NCBI RefSeq assembly: GCF_000283155.1
Contig: NW_004454225.1
Location: forward strand, 2,070,386 to 2,134,385
DNA length: 64,000 bases
Origin: Ceratotherium simum simum
Lineage: Eukaryota > Chordata > Mammalia > Perissodactyla > Rhinocerotidae
Reading direction: 5' to 3'
Positions 46,471-64,000 of this stretch are shown here, piece by piece (positions within the stretch are counted from its first letter, which is position 1; every line of letters starts with the position of its first letter). The position numbers and the translations under genes were made by a program. Under the pieces are notes generated by a model. That model saw only the letters and a list, made by a program, of their open reading frames with translations, ran no database searches and was not told the origin of the DNA.

Positions 46471-46989
46471 GTTAGCAGTTTTTATTGGGAACATTTTAAG
46501 TAGGATGTAGTGAGTAGAGAGAGAGGTGTTCCAGGACGGGGGGAATGCCTTCACCAAGCCGTGGTGTGACCCGGCATGGCGTGTGCAGGGAACTACACAG
46601 CATAACGGCTGAGAGGGAAGAATCTGAAGTCGGGCGGCCCCACTTACTAGCTGGGTGACCTCAGCAAGTCACTCAGCTTCTGAGTCTCAGTTCCAGCGCT
46701 TGCTGAAATCCAATTTTGCTGCAGTTTCACGCAACAGGCTCACTTGGAACTCGATAAATGCCGACTTTCCTTGGGCATCTTCAATTCTCCTCTCGGTGCC
46801 GCAGGCAGTAGGAGTTGGGGAGGGGAAGGCGACAATAATAAATTAATAGCAAACAGAGAGGGCTTTGTACGTGCCCCAAACATCAGTCTAATACTCAGTC
46901 CTCACAGCAATCTTAAAGGCAGGTCTCAATGTACTTTTTTTCAGATGGAGAAACTGGGGCACAGAGCAGCTAAGAAACTTAGGAAGCGT

Positions 46990-47181
46990 CGATGACGTTT
47001 CTTGTAAACAAACAGAAGCTTGTTAACCCTCAGGAGCCGGCAGCCGAAACTCTCCGTAACCTTGAGCGCTCAAATCTCGCAGAACCTCGGGGGTGGGACC
47101 AAGTGGAGGAAGTCCCGCCCTCTAGGCTTCCGCTTCCGGCTTTGGTGGCCCTGTTCTCTCTGGTGGGGTTGTGAGTTCGGA
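46990..47181 (+). promoter_or_regulatory. ADSL: ADSL promoter and 5' UTR, TATA-less
   Basis: CpG-rich sequence directly upstream of the ADSL ATG with no TATA box at a sensible distance. It contains a GC box (CCCGCCC at about 47114-47120) and twin ETS motifs (47127-47138). The transcription start is probably within about 100 bp of the ATG but cannot be fixed from sequence. Confidence 0.75.
47127..47138 (+). promoter_or_regulatory. ADSL: Tandem ETS/NRF-2 (GABP) motifs in ADSL 5' region
   Basis: Two abutting CTTCCG hexamers (CGGAAG on the other strand) at -55 to -44 from the ATG. Paired GGAA sites are typical for NRF-2/GABP. A disease-linked change in an NRF-2 site at about this distance in the human ADSL 5' UTR is known to me from the literature, which supports function. 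Confidence 0.7.

Positions 47182-64000
<16,819 letters not shown>

Larger units (their letters stand above)
39690..46990. other. TNRC6B-ADSL intergenic spacer
   Basis: About 7.3 kb without a recognised gene. It contains two antisense EREs (40237-40468, 42466-42682), MIR pieces (about 40600-40720, 44850-44960, 46230-46470, 46640-46990) and L2/CR1-like debris at about 41100-43980. The stretch 44000-44850 and 45000-46200 is unassigned. Confidence 0.7.

Noticed and set aside
47008..47181. The ADSL reading frame stays open upstream of the ATG, giving a possible basic N-terminal extension
   Set aside because: A stop lies at 47005-47007 and there is no ATG between it and 47182; only non-AUG starts such as TTG at 47020 are available. 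The start is probably downstream of most of this stretch, and the ATG at 47182 has a strong context.

Overview
The window is nuclear DNA from a placental mammal and almost certainly a perissodactyl, most likely a horse-type equid (rhinoceros or tapir not excluded). The organism call rests on about 24 tRNA-derived SINEs of the equine repetitive element (ERE) type, many with 12-17 bp target-site duplications, and on an L1 3' end of the kind seen in horse. The genes match two neighbours of human chromosome 22q13: TNRC6B and ADSL, both on the + strand.

Layout. 1-6835 is TNRC6B intron. Eleven TNRC6B coding exons follow (6836-27368). Their splice phases agree throughout and they encode the last 600 residues of the protein: Q-rich stretches, PAM2 motif, P-GL/tryptophan silencing region, RRM and C-terminal tail. 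A 3' UTR of about 12.3 kb runs from 27369 to a poly(A) signal at 39656-39661. It holds simple repeats but no recognised SINE. From about 39.7 to 47.0 kb there is an intergenic spacer made largely of old LINE (L2/CR1-like) and MIR debris plus two EREs. A CpG-rich, TATA-less promoter with twin ETS motifs precedes the ADSL start codon at 47182. Twelve complete ADSL coding exons and the first 7 bases of the thirteenth fill the rest, to 64000.

Function. TNRC6B (GW182 family) is the scaffold that links Argonaute-microRNA complexes to PABPC and the deadenylases. ADSL is adenylosuccinate lyase, which acts twice in purine synthesis. The two genes are neighbours, not a functional unit. Exon calls come from the splice sites, unbroken phase and recalled human protein sequences; no alignment was run.

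I found no new biological system. The points most worth a second look are: two successive ERE insertions that end about 52 bp upstream of a TNRC6B splice acceptor and used the same target three times over; an ADSL N-terminus six codons longer than I recall for human; a SINE-free block of about 14 kb over the TNRC6B last exon and UTR; an antisense ERE 115 bp upstream of ADSL exon 12; and composite EREs that leave frames open on both strands and will seed false gene predictions.
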